A stretch of DNA of 64,000 nucleotides from Ardenticatenaceae bacterium. GTDB lineage: Bacteria > Chloroflexota > Anaerolineae > Promineifilales > Promineifilaceae. The notes below the pieces were generated by a model. The model saw only the letters and a list, made by a program, of their open reading frames with translations, was not told the origin of the DNA and ran no database searches. Position 1 is the first letter of the stretch; every line of letters begins with the position of its first letter. This document shows positions 16,209-26,160 of the stretch, piece by piece. The position numbers and the translations under genes were made by a program. The stretch lies in assembly GCA_020634455.1 (NCBI GenBank), contig JACKBQ010000001.1:3038001-3102000 (forward strand). The letters are read 5' to 3'.

Positions 16209-19163
16209 TTATTCAATAACTAATCCTTCAATTTTGGCTTTTATACGAAACCCGGTGTAATCAGCACTCATACCCTCTTTACCACTAACCCGGATCGCAC
16301 TCCGCAAAAATTGGGCGGTACTACCAAAATGCCCTCCCCTAAGTACATGATATTTTCTGGATGAAGTGGAATAATAACGGTTATCTAAGTCCCAGTTCAA
16401 ATTATTGCCTGGATATCTATCGTAAACGGAAATACACCACTCCCGAACATTTCCATGCATATCATACAATCCCCAACTGTTTGGCTTTTTCAAACCAACG
16501 GGTTGCGTATAGTATTTTTGATCAAGATTTTTTTTATACCATGCATAATCTTGTAATAATGTTTCGTCATTACCAAAGCACCAATTACTTTGACTTCTTG
16601 CCCTACAAGCGTATTCCCATTCGTTCTCGGTGGGTAATTCAATGACACCATTCAATTGCTTTGACTTCCATTCACAATAAGCAAGAGCATCCTCCCAAGC
16701 TATTTGAACTACAGGGTGATTCCAACGTTCTTCAAGACTAATTCCATCATTTCGAGGATTTTTCCAATTCACACTTTTTAAAAACTTCCACCTACCTCCA
16801 GTCCATATCCTACTATTTCCAAAACGTTCGGCCAGTGTGATATATCCTGTATCTTGAATAAACTCATGAAACTCGAGATTTGTTACAGCATAACGATTAA
16901 GCGCAAAAGAATTAATCTCCACTATGTGCACTGGAGTTTCATCGGGTCGTCCTTTCCATGAACCCATCAAAAAGACACCGCTTGGGATGATCACAAAGTG
17001 ATCATCGAATCCTCTTTGGTTTAAAGAATGGTTCTTAGGTTTTACTTGATTTTGAGGGATTGACTCATAGAATTTGCGAGTTTTTGTTTCATCCTTAGAG
17101 AGTAGCTCATATAGCATCATGGAGTTTGTAAGAAGGTAATCGGCTCCCTTTTCTGAAGCTATTACTCTTTGTAACTGGAATAGAAAATCTTGATTTTTTT
17201 TCAGCTCTTCTAGCAAAAAGTAAGCTACTCCGACAGAAATAAATGAAGATCTTAATACACCGAGATTCCCGTTTTCTAATTCTTGAAATAACCACAATGC
17301 ATAAAAATATTCTCTGAAAGAATTGTGTAAAAACTTATAATTATCATCTATATCACGACCAAGGAAGCAACAAACTTTAAAATCAGCCCCATAATACTCA
17401 GCTTCCATAATTGAAAAGTTGAATTTTTTCATTAACAAATCATTTACTGTTTCCTGTGAAAAACTGGCTTCCGGTATGAGACTGGCACTTTTCGCAAGAG
17501 CTAATAACACTGATTTGATTTTTCGTTCGTCCATTTTTAATCTGCCATTAAAACGTTCACGTTTAAGCCAGACTCGAACAAACTGATCATATAGTTCTTT
17601 TCTTGATGTTATTTTTTGTGTGATTATTCCTTCTTCTAAGACAGTGATCATTGTAAGGAGAATTGGGCGTCTAGCTAAATCCAATAAATCCGGTATTAAT
17701 TTTATTTCTGATAAGAGCTCGTCAGCCCTTTCCTTTAAATGTAGTTGAAGATATTTTTGAATTTCTGTAGGTCGAAATCCTCGTAAATAAGTAATATAAA
17801 AGTTGATTCGTTCAAAGAATGGATCCAAATTCTGGAACACTTCCTCGATGTCTTTATTGCTATAAAAATAATTGTCTCGACTAGCAATGATAACCTTCAC
17901 ATTGGCTGACTTGAGATCGTTCAGTATCAAATCAAGGTTTGTCATACGAATACCGGGTTTAAGTTCAGGTGACATTTCATCAAAGCTATCTAGCAACAAT
18001 ATTAGTTTTCTGGAATTAAGGAGATGTTTTAACTCTTTATTGAAAAATTCAATGCCATGTTCATGCTTAATAGCTTCCTTGATTTTAGCTAGGAGAGAAA
18101 TATTAGACCGCTCGAGATATTGGTTTTGTCCAAGAGAAATACGGATTGGACACATTTTATAGTTTAGAAGGTACTTTTTTGAGAGTATATATTCTAGACG
18201 GTACAATATTGTGCTTTTTCCCATACCAAATTCAGCAAGTAACGTCAGATAAGGCTTATCAGGAGTTTGGGCCCAATCCACCAAATAATCTATGGCACTT
18301 TCCGCAATCATCCCTTTTTTACGTTCAACTTCTTTCTCTTTTGCTGGAAGCCAAGCAAATTGGATTGTAGTTTCATCAACGTATTCGTAACCATATTCCC
18401 ATAGTGGCATGTCAACAAAAAACTCTCCTTTGAGACCAAATAGGGAGTGTCTCTCTGGATCGTGACTTTCATATGAATTTACAAGTTTAAAAGCAAGGTC
18501 AAATAACTTATATTCTCCATCTTCAATCCCAAATATCACCAAACCATTTAGATTAGTTGCTATAGTCTTAGATGTTGCAGCATATGAAGTAGATTGGTCT
18601 TTACTGTTACCACTATACCAAGTGGATACTGTCATACCTACCACTAAATTAGATTCACTGTGAACTATAGGTCCTCCACTCATCCCACGATCAATTTGCG
18701 ATGATAAAAGTTCAAATCTGGGATGTTTATCCTTGATACGAGATATTAATTCAACTCCAAGTACAATGCCGTTTGCACGCGTGCCAGCTAATCTTGATCC
18801 GGCCGTAACAAACGTGAAATCGGTTAGAGTTTCAGCTGTCCCCAACACTGCGGGAACACTATTCTGTGGTTGATCGTGGAGCCTTAATATGGCAATGTCG
18901 TCAGCGAAAACAGGTGACAAACTTTTTATCTCAGAAGAGATCATCCATTTCCGCGTTTTCGGGAAATATACATTAACAATTTCATTTGGGGGATCAATTA
19001 ATTTCTCCCTAGCAATATACAGAGAATCGGCTACAACATGTGTTGCCGTTATTACGAAGTAATTCTGCAAAGCCTCAACAATGAAGCCTGCACCAACAAA
19101 TGAATTGCGATTATTATCACCTATCAAAACAAGATAGTCTTCGAGTTGCGGTATTTGAGTCAA
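16209..19163 (-). CDS. Trypsin-like protease / NACHT / FGE-sulfatase-like fusion protein
   Basis: 984 aa. Domains: trypsin-like protease (1-210) with His42 (TATHVVAD), Asp89 (ADDIAIL) and Ser162 (RGMSGGP); a NACHT STAND ATPase with P-loop EFGMGKST (about 311-318) and Walker B LLLDSFDEM (about 389-397), plus a helical region to about 700; and a C-terminal FGE-sulfatase/C-type-lectin-like domain (722-976) with MGS, LPTENEWEYACR, DMHGNVREW and LRGGHFGS. The FGE domain lacks an obvious catalytic Cys pair and may bind ligand instead. The start is TTG at 19163; no better ATG was seen. It is followed after 33 nt by the PanB-like gene. Inferred role: ATP-gated protease with a lectin-like sensor. Confidence 0.85.
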   Translation of the reverse strand: MTQIPQLEDYLVLIGDNNRNSFVGAGFIVEALQNYFVITATHVVADSLYIAREKLIDPPNEIVNVYFPKTRKWMISSEIKSLSPVFADDIAILRLHDQPQNSVPAVLGTAETLTDFTFVTAGSRLAGTRANGIVLGVELISRIKDKHPRFELLSSQIDRGMSGGPIVHSESNLVVGMTVSTWYSGNSKDQSTSYAATSKTIATNLNGLVIFGIEDGEYKLFDLAFKLVNSYESHDPERHSLFGLKGEFFVDMPLWEYGYEYVDETTIQFAWLPAKEKEVERKKGMIAESAIDYLVDWAQTPDKPYLTLLAEFGMGKSTILYRLEYILSKKYLLNYKMCPIRISLGQNQYLERSNISLLAKIKEAIKHEHGIEFFNKELKHLLNSRKLILLLDSFDEMSPELKPGIRMTNLDLILNDLKSANVKVIIASRDNYFYSNKDIEEVFQNLDPFFERINFYITYLRGFRPTEIQKYLQLHLKERADELLSEIKLIPDLLDLARRPILLTMITVLEEGIITQKITSRKELYDQFVRVWLKRERFNGRLKMDERKIKSVLLALAKSASLIPEASFSQETVNDLLMKKFNFSIMEAEYYGADFKVCCFLGRDIDDNYKFLHNSFREYFYALWLFQELENGNLGVLRSSFISVGVAYFLLEELKKNQDFLFQLQRVIASEKGADYLLTNSMMLYELLSKDETKTRKFYESIPQNQVKPKNHSLNQRGFDDHFVIIPSGVFLMGSWKGRPDETPVHIVEINSFALNRYAVTNLEFHEFIQDTGYITLAERFGNSRIWTGGRWKFLKSVNWKNPRNDGISLEERWNHPVVQIAWEDALAYCEWKSKQLNGVIELPTENEWEYACRARSQSNWCFGNDETLLQDYAWYKKNLDQKYYTQPVGLKKPNSWGLYDMHGNVREWCISVYDRYPGNNLNWDLDNRYYSTSSRKYHVLRGGHFGSTAQFLRSAIRVSGKEGMSADYTGFRIKAKIEGLVIE

Positions 19164-19611
19164 TTTGAAAGCCCTAGGTAACGATTGAAAGCAGGTAAAA
19201 AAGACACAAGTTTTATAAGTAGATTAGATTGACAATAATTGTCAGTTAAGAAAATAGCGGAAAGCATCTAAGGTTTCTTTTTCTTACATGGCAAAAAACA
19301 ATAATTAGTAAAATGCGATAGAAATCCCATAGGAAAATGGCCTATGGTCCACACCTCAAAATGAAGGAAGCACGAGAAGAAGCGACTGCCTTTTACAAAC
19401 AACGGGGTGGTCTGAAAATGGGTCACAGAGCAACATACATCAATTAAGGTTCACCTGGGCAACCAATTACCGTCCATACATTGGCATTAATTAAAATGAT
19501 TTTAATAGGGCGAATGCGATATTCGCCAAGTTTCACGATTGCATGTGAAACAAAGCAGCAAATTGCAATCCATTATGTTCCAAAACATGCATATGCATGT
19601 TAAAGATTTTC
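19164..19611. other. Spacer with broken small frame
   Basis: About 450 bp between Trypco1 and the trypsin-NACHT gene, likely with the latter's promoter. On the + strand a frame from ATG 19337 runs 36 codons to TAA 19445-19447 and then continues open for 51 codons to TAA 19601-19603. It could be a decayed gene, but no family was recognised. A hairpin GGCGAAT/ATTCGCC lies at 19509-19527. Confidence 0.35.
19584..19601. repeat. 18-bp perfect palindrome
   Basis: AACATGCATATGCATGTT is a perfect palindrome 10 bp after the Trypco1 stop codon (leftward gene). It lacks the GC-rich stem and T-run of a terminator, so it may be a protein-binding site. This is inference. Confidence 0.45.
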
Positions 19612-19923
19612 TTAGCTCTCTTTCCAAGATAAGGATATTTTAATTTGGCCCTCTGCGGACTTATTAGCTATTAGAATTCCTGCTTCAGCTTTAATAGCAA
19701 CCCCAAATTCAACCGTTATCTCAGCTGGTTTTAATGGAGACTCTTTTACCGCCTTTGCAACCATTTTAGTTACTGAGTGAATGGTGCCTTGAATTTTTGG
19801 AACGACATCTTCAATTTTCCCCATCACACCTGAAACAGGTAATTCCCCAATAAAATCATCAGGGTCAAGTTGTATCTTTACAATATTCCCGTCGATTTCT
19901 GTTTCAATAAAATTAACTGCCAT
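19612..19923 (-). CDS. Trypco1 domain protein (second copy)
   Basis: 103 aa. It has the trypsin-co-occurring domain 1 features: an acidic N-terminal half and the segment VEFGVAIKAEAGILIAN then KISLSW, which aligns with the Trypco1 protein at 12373-12723 (FSIKLDTEVGALIAK, VTMTW). A longer frame reaches 19950, but ATG at 19923 is preferred, with GAGGGTGG upstream. It lies 119 nt after the aminotransferase and 448 nt before the trypsin-NACHT-FGE gene on the same strand. It is presumed to work with that protease; its biochemical role is unknown. Confidence 0.75.
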   Translation of the reverse strand: MAVNFIETEIDGNIVKIQLDPDDFIGELPVSGVMGKIEDVVPKIQGTIHSVTKMVAKAVKESPLKPAEITVEFGVAIKAEAGILIANKSAEGQIKISLSWKES

Positions 19924-20042
19924 AATTCTGCCACCCTCAATATTGAACACTGTTCCACAATAAGTACAATTTATTCATTAAATCCATCCATAGATTATGT
20001 AAATGAACCAAAAAAATATATTTGGAACATTGCAGTTAGCAC

Positions 20043-21206
20043 CTAAGTTTTTGATAGATAAACAGAATTAATTCGATCAATAGCTATCTTCAATCCACTA
20101 TGATCTGTTGCTGTAAAGCACAATCTTGCATATTGGCTATAATTTTTGCCGAAAGCAGATCCTGGTGCTAAAGAGACACCAGATCGTATACAGTTTTCAA
20201 TAAAGTCATCGGTATCCCCTTTCCATTTTGATAAATCTAAAAAAGCGTATAGCCCCCCTTCTGGTTTTGTTGCTGGAATTTGTAACTGTTCAACCACAAT
20301 ATCTCTCGCTTGTCGTGCAAGTAAATGGTATTCACGTAATACAGAATCTGGTGTTTGCAAAGCCTGATACGCTCCATATTGTGATGATGTCGAAACTGAA
20401 TAGATTGAATAGAGAGTTAGTTTTCGTATACGCTCTGCCATTTCATTTGGCGAAAGAACGTATCCGATTCGATAACCTGGCATTGCATATTTTTTACTAA
20501 ATGTATATATGGAAAATGTTTTGGCTCTAGCAAATTCAAGCTCAGCAATGTCTGTAAAACCCTCTCTTGTAAAATCATAATTTTCATATGCATTGTCGGC
20601 AACAATCCATAAATCGTGCATAATCGCAAATTCTATTAGTTTTTGAAGCCCTTTCCGTCTTAAAGATGTGCCAGTTGGATTGTTTGGGTTATTAAAATAT
20701 ATTGCCTTTGTCTTAGGCGAAAGAAAAGATTTAAGCGATGTAATAAAATCAAAGTTTGGATCTTTACTCAATTCAAAAAACACAGGAACCTCTAAAGGTA
20801 TGCCACCGGCAGCATATACTAATCCATTCGCAAACAACCATTGTGGAGACAGAATTAATACTTCATCACCTGGATTTATAATGGAACGTAATGCGGTGCC
20901 AACAGCATGGGTTGCTCCACACGTAATAGTGATGTTATCTTCACATAATTCCTCATCAAATTGTTGACAAAGTTTATCGTAAATCGCTTTTCGGAGCGTT
21001 GGAATACCATTGGGTGACGCATGATGGTGTGCTAATAATTCAAATTCATCAATCGTCCAATTTTTCGGGTTGGCTAGAGGCATAAATGTAGTCTTCCCTT
21101 GATGCAAACTATAAAATGGACTGATGTTAAACTCTTTGATGCTTTTATTTATTTTGTCAAACACAGATGAAGGTACATTATCAATCCAGTGATTATATTT
21201 TTTCAT
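20043..21206 (-). CDS. PLP-dependent class I/II aminotransferase
   Basis: 387 aa, full length for fold type I. It moves an amino group between an amino acid and a keto acid. Key residues: NNPNNPTG (Asn for PLP), Asp204 in IVADNAY, the Schiff-base Lys238 in TFSKKYAMPG, Arg246 just after it, and a C-terminal carboxylate-binding Arg in ARLCFT. The ATG at 21206 has GGGGAG upstream. It is the first gene of the AT-rich leftward cluster. Substrate is not known from sequence; together with the PanB-like and dehydrogenase genes it could supply the alpha-keto acid precursor. A general aspartate or aromatic aminotransferase unrelated to them is possible. Confidence 0.85.
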   Translation of the reverse strand: MKKYNHWIDNVPSSVFDKINKSIKEFNISPFYSLHQGKTTFMPLANPKNWTIDEFELLAHHHASPNGIPTLRKAIYDKLCQQFDEELCEDNITITCGATHAVGTALRSIINPGDEVLILSPQWLFANGLVYAAGGIPLEVPVFFELSKDPNFDFITSLKSFLSPKTKAIYFNNPNNPTGTSLRRKGLQKLIEFAIMHDLWIVADNAYENYDFTREGFTDIAELEFARAKTFSIYTFSKKYAMPGYRIGYVLSPNEMAERIRKLTLYSIYSVSTSSQYGAYQALQTPDSVLREYHLLARQARDIVVEQLQIPATKPEGGLYAFLDLSKWKGDTDDFIENCIRSGVSLAPGSAFGKNYSQYARLCFTATDHSGLKIAIDRINSVYLSKT

Positions 21207-21635
21207 TTATCTCCCCTTGACCATTTTTGTTCGATCTATTCTCGACAAAATATGTGAAAACCTAACCCTTCAATGAGCTAGAGAATTGGGTACTAATAAA
21301 CCTATTGGTGAATACACATTGCTCTTTTTCTTGTAAGTTTGGAATAATATCTTCTACACATGAGTTGAAACGCGCATACTCTATTAGCTAAACATATAAT
21401 AGCGTATGTGATGTCATGATTTCAAGATGCAAATTTCCTCAGGGTGCAATTAGTTTTGGTGTAACAAAAAGAAAGATAGAAAACAGGTGATCTTCCCCCA
21501 AAATAATGGACGCAGAGAAAAGACAAATTGAGGCCCACAATTGGATTGGAGGAAATTTGAAGTGCCCCTCTAACTTGGTCTACTGGTTGCGGCAGTGTAT
21601 CGTACCCCGCGCCGCTTCATAAAACAATGGTAGTG
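21207..21635. other. Island junction spacer next to truncated comM
   Basis: About 430 bp with no supported gene. It holds the upstream region of the aminotransferase and the right edge of the accessory island, where comM is cut short. Base composition shifts from AT-rich to mixed across it. No clear direct repeat or recombinase site was found by eye. Confidence 0.5.
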
Positions 21636-22793
<1,158 letters not shown>

Positions 22794-22976
22794 GGCACTT
22801 CCTTCTTTAATGTGAGCAAATATGCATCTTTTCGCTTCTGGTCGTCTGAATTATAGCAATAGATGGGCCGCTGGGCGATTGGTTTCAAACCGACCCGTGC
22901 TTCAGGCCGCAGTCCGAGTCATTCTCAACGGCTACTTAAATTCGAGATCAGGCCACAAAGGATTATAATTGGCCCA

Positions 22977-23666
22977 ATGCAAGAAAAAATCAAAGTACTA
23001 ATTATTGATGACGAAAATGCTATCCGGCGCTTTTTGCGCACGTCGTTGGCTGCTCACGGCTACCTTGTACACGAAGCCACCAACGGAGAAGATGGCCTGA
23101 TTCAAGCTGCCAGTGTGCAGCCAGATTTGATCATTTTGGATTTAGGATTACCGGGCTTGAGCGGCATCGAGGTGACCCATCGTATCCGCGAATGGACAGA
23201 CACACCCATCATCATTTTGTCGGTGCAGAACCAGGATAGCGACAAGATTGAAGCGTTGGATGCCGGGGCCGATGATTATTTAACCAAGCCATTTAGCGTG
23301 GGGGAACTAACAGCGCGGTTGCGCGTTGCCATGCGCCACATGCGCAAAGAAGAGCCAGAACCCATTTTTAAGGTGGGCAAACTGTGCGTGGATTTGGCGA
23401 CGCGGTTGGTTTCTTGCGAAGGCAAGGAGCTTCAGCTAACGCCAACAGAATATGATTTGCTCAGACTGTTTGTGCAATACTCTGGACGTGTTTTGACACA
23501 TCAACAACTGCTACGCGAGGTGCGCGGCGCGGGCTATCAGACGGAAACTCACCTGCTGCGGGTGCATGTAAGCAATTTGCGCCACAAAATAGAAGCCGAT
23601 CCGACCAACCCCCAATACATTTTGACCGAGCCGGGCGTAGGTTATCGGTTGGTCATAGATGATTAA
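22977..23666 (+). CDS. OmpR/KdpE-type response regulator
   Basis: 229 aa from ATG 22977, chosen because the receiver domain begins right there (KVLIIDDENAIRRF); an open frame extends to 22863 but has low-complexity content. Receiver domain: acidic pair IIDDE, phospho-acceptor Asp in LIILDLGLPG, Thr/Ser in IILSVQ and Lys in DYLTKPF. The C-terminal winged helix has LTPTEYDLLRLF and GVGYRLV. KdpE is the closest named group. No histidine kinase or kdp gene is adjacent, so it is an orphan here. It is divergent from comM. Confidence 0.85.
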   Translation: MQEKIKVLIIDDENAIRRFLRTSLAAHGYLVHEATNGEDGLIQAASVQPDLIILDLGLPGLSGIEVTHRIREWTDTPIIILSVQNQDSDKIEALDAGADDYLTKPFSVGELTARLRVAMRHMRKEEPEPIFKVGKLCVDLATRLVSCEGKELQLTPTEYDLLRLFVQYSGRVLTHQQLLREVRGAGYQTETHLLRVHVSNLRHKIEADPTNPQYILTEPGVGYRLVIDD

Positions 23667-23683
23667 CTCATGTTACGGACCGT

Positions 23684-23749
23684 AGATTTCAAAAGTCTTG
23701 GTTCTCTCTGGTGATAAACGCATTGCCTTGAAGACTTTTGAAATCTTTT
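23684..23749 (+). terminator. Long inverted repeat after response regulator
   Basis: 16-bp perfect arms (AGATTTCAAAAGTCTT at 23684-23699 and its complement at 23731-23746) with a 31-nt loop, then TTT on the + strand. It lies 18 bp after the response regulator stop. It could act as a terminator, though the loop is long. Confidence 0.5.
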
Positions 23750-23820
23750 CCAGAGTGGGTGCGTAACATCAATCTAGCCACATATCAGTTTGTCTCAAAA
23801 GGGAAATTAGACACTGATAA

Positions 23821-23875
23821 ACACTGATTTACACAGATAAAAGCCGAAAACCAGCGTTAATGTGTAAATCAGTGT
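23821..23875. repeat. Inverted repeat downstream of translin gene
   Basis: 15-bp perfect arms (ACACTGATTTACACA at 23821 and its complement at 23861) with a 25-nt spacer, 11 bp after the translin stop on the opposite strand. There is no T-run. The unit ACACTGATTTACAC resembles other spacer repeats in this window. Confidence 0.6.
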
Positions 23876-23885
23876 CCAATTCGCT

Positions 23886-24518
23886 TTATCCCTTTAAGCG
23901 ATTTTCTACATTTTTGAGCGCATCTTCCAATTGGGCCTGACGCAGGCTGTTGGTGACGTCGCCGCGGGTGCGTTCCAGGACGGCGCGGACCGTGTCGGTG
24001 CGGCGGCGCAATCCGCCAGTGATGCTGTCGTTAAAGTCGAAGGTGACGAGCTGGCTGTAGATCTGGTCCATCACGTCCAGCAGCCGCTCGGCTTCGTCGC
24101 TGTGGCCGTGGCGAATGATGTCCAGAATGCGGCGGCGCAGCTCGGTGGCGGCTTCAGCCAGGCCGTTGAGCCAGGTGTTGCCCTCGGTGCCCAGCTCTTC
24201 GGGCGTGGGCAGGGGCAGATCGCGTACCAGGGCGTAGGTGAGATTGGCTTCGACAAACTCCTTCACGGCGTCCTGTGTGTAGCCTGCGTGGTACAAATTT
24301 GGATAGTCACGCACGCCGTCAACCATCACTTCGGTGGCCTTTTTGGCTTCGGCGATGAGGCTTTCGGCGCGGGGCCATTCCTCGCGGTGGATGGCGCGGA
24401 TGGCGCGGGCGCACAGGCTGATGAGCTCGCGGGAGCGCTGGTAGGCATGGTCGCGCGCGGTGTTGACTTGTTCAAATTCGGCCCGAATCTGGTCGGCGGT
24501 TGTATCGAGTTGATCCAC
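23886..24518 (-). CDS. Translin family protein
   Basis: 210 aa, predicted all-helical, without a signal peptide. It matches the translin fold family: RDHAYQRSRELISLCARAIR near the N-terminus, then YHAGYTQDAVKEFVEANL and TELRRRILDIIRHG. Translin binds RNA and single-stranded DNA; with TRAX it forms the C3PO nuclease in eukaryotes, and archaeal and some bacterial homologues form similar barrels. TRAX-type acidic residues may be present (KEFVEA), but this is not certain. It is a single gene with its own upstream region. An antisense open frame on the + strand is a high-GC shadow. Confidence 0.8.
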   Translation of the reverse strand: MDQLDTTADQIRAEFEQVNTARDHAYQRSRELISLCARAIRAIHREEWPRAESLIAEAKKATEVMVDGVRDYPNLYHAGYTQDAVKEFVEANLTYALVRDLPLPTPEELGTEGNTWLNGLAEAATELRRRILDIIRHGHSDEAERLLDVMDQIYSQLVTFDFNDSITGGLRRRTDTVRAVLERTRGDVTNSLRQAQLEDALKNVENRLKG

Positions 24519-24711
24519 AAGAATCTCCTTATCAAATAATCCACAGATGACGCAAATGACGCAGATTTTGGCGAATAGCGCTGCGTTTATGCGTTGTTTT
24601 GCTGGGTAAGTGCCGGGAAAAATTTAACACAAAGGGACGAAGATTGGAAGGAACAAAGAAAAATAGAAAAGCTTTGTCTCTTCCTTCTTTCGTTTCTTTG
24701 TATAAAAATCA

Positions 24712-25548
24712 TCACGCTGATGTTTTAGAAACGGCCGTCATAAACCCAAGCAAAGCGGCGATACCGGAGGTTGCGCCTTGAGCCAGAATGCGCTGGACAG
24801 GCGGCTGCCAATCGTGGCCTGCGCTGAGGGCATTGACCAGCCTGTGCCAGGGGAGCCACGCTTCGCCACGGCCAGCCGCTTGCAGCCAAGCGGCGGAGAG
24901 TTGGGTGGTGCGCGGCACGGCCGTTTCCACCACAATTTTCGCCAAATCAATTACCTTATCCTTGAGTCGCGTCGCCCACAAGCCAAACAAAAATCCCACC
25001 AAAAAATCATCCCCCGCGGGGGTGAAGCCGGGACCAAAGCCTGCCAGTTTGGTTACGGCCGTTTGCCACGCAACCCGGTCTGTTTTTTGTTGGATGGCCT
25101 GCATTTGGGCAGCGGCGGCTTGAAATTGCTCACCAAAATTTGCCGGGCCAGCGGTGCTGAGCTGGTTTAGATGGTAGGTAACGGCCGTTTCCATTCCCGG
25201 TAAAGCACCCCGCCAATCGGCCTGTCTTGCTTCCATCTGCTGCCAATTCGGGACGGGGTGCCACAGCTCTGCCTGGCGACAATCAATTTCCAGCGGGCCG
25301 ATGGTGAGGCGGGTGGGCGTTTTGCTGACGGGGGTGTTGGGGGTGATGAGGGTGGGGAACGGCCGTTCCTCATCCACCACAATTGAAAATGGCCCCGCTT
25401 GAATTTGCGGCTGCACCAGAGAGATGATTTCCCCAGCTGCATTGCGCAGGTTGATAACGGCATCGAACCGATGCAAGACGGTGGCCTGCGCCGGATTTTG
25501 CAGCCAGCGCTGCACGTGCGGCGTGAGGGTAATGGCTAACAGGTTCAT
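24712..25548 (-). CDS. DUF2877 / AllH-like protein
   Basis: 278 aa. The family signature is GFGPGFTPAGDDFLVGFL (about 165-185). DUF2877 includes AllH, a subunit of oxamate carbamoyltransferase in anaerobic allantoin use. None of the usual partners (FdrA, AllG, carbamate kinase) is adjacent, so function here is open. The start at 25548 is a plain ATG with weak upstream signal. The gene is divergent from the YbaK-like gene, 69 bp away. Confidence 0.7.
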   Translation of the reverse strand: MNLLAITLTPHVQRWLQNPAQATVLHRFDAVINLRNAAGEIISLVQPQIQAGPFSIVVDEERPFPTLITPNTPVSKTPTRLTIGPLEIDCRQAELWHPVPNWQQMEARQADWRGALPGMETAVTYHLNQLSTAGPANFGEQFQAAAAQMQAIQQKTDRVAWQTAVTKLAGFGPGFTPAGDDFLVGFLFGLWATRLKDKVIDLAKIVVETAVPRTTQLSAAWLQAAGRGEAWLPWHRLVNALSAGHDWQPPVQRILAQGATSGIAALLGFMTAVSKTSA

Positions 25549-25617
25549 CGAGGCTGGATTGTAACCCAGAAATGAGCTTATTCGGCAAAACGGCCGTCAA
25601 CCACTAAAATTCGGTTT

Positions 25618-26094
25618 GTGACTGTTTACGAGAAAATTGTGAGCTTGCTGCAAAGTAACAACGTCCTCTATGAATTGCATGAACACGTGCCCGTGCGCAC
25701 CGTGGCGGAAGTGGAGGAAAAACTCCCATTTTTGCTAGACAAGATGCTGAAAACGGTGGCTTTTCGGGTGAAAGACGGCCGTTTCATTCTGGCGGGTCTG
25801 CGCGGGCACGATCGCATTGATTACCGCCAACTGGCGGCGTACTGCGGCGTCAACCGTCGCGCCGTGGCCAGCATGTCGCCCGAAGCGGTGGAGGCGGAGC
25901 TGGGTTTTGAGGTCGGGGGCGTGGGGCCATTTTCCCTCCAGCCAGAGGTGCTTGTGCTGCTGGATGAGCAGTTGGCCGAGATGGGCACCGTCTACTGCGG
26001 CAGCGGCCGTAACACTGCCACCCTGGCCATCAACTTTGCCGATTTGCTCCGCGTTTGCGGTGGCGAAATGGTGAGCCTGGCGCGGGACGATTAG
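25618..26094 (+). CDS. YbaK/EbsC-type aminoacyl-tRNA deacylase
   Basis: 158 aa from GTG 25618. These enzymes clear mischarged tRNA, such as Cys-tRNA(Pro). The fold is complete: N-terminal HEHVPVRTVAEVEE, central KTVAFRVKDGRFILAGLRG with the conserved Lys, and a C-terminal GGVGPFSL and GSGRNTATLAINFADLL. The GTG lacks a strong ribosome site; an in-frame alternative was not obvious. It is followed by a short hairpin and the glycosyltransferase gene on the same strand. Confidence 0.85.
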   Translation: MTVYEKIVSLLQSNNVLYELHEHVPVRTVAEVEEKLPFLLDKMLKTVAFRVKDGRFILAGLRGHDRIDYRQLAAYCGVNRRAVASMSPEAVEAELGFEVGGVGPFSLQPEVLVLLDEQLAEMGTVYCGSGRNTATLAINFADLLRVCGGEMVSLARDD

Positions 26095-26109
26095 TGTATA
26101 ACGTTGGTA

Positions 26110-26133
26110 AGAGCAGGTCTCAGACCTGCCTCT
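26110..26133 (+). terminator. Short hairpin after YbaK-like gene
   Basis: GCAGGTCT-C-AGACCTGC forms an inverted repeat about 17 bp after the stop of the deacylase and before the glycosyltransferase start. There is no T-run, so it may only slow transcription or be a repeat relic. Confidence 0.4.
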
Positions 26134-26160
26134 ACAGACTTGCCCCTACAGGAGAAGAAT

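Noticed and set aside
16209..17050. Diversity-generating retroelement target
   Set aside because: The fold is suitable but there is no reverse transcriptase or template repeat in the window.
23931..24539. 202-aa frame on the + strand
   Set aside because: It is antisense to the translin gene and only an effect of GC-rich codons.
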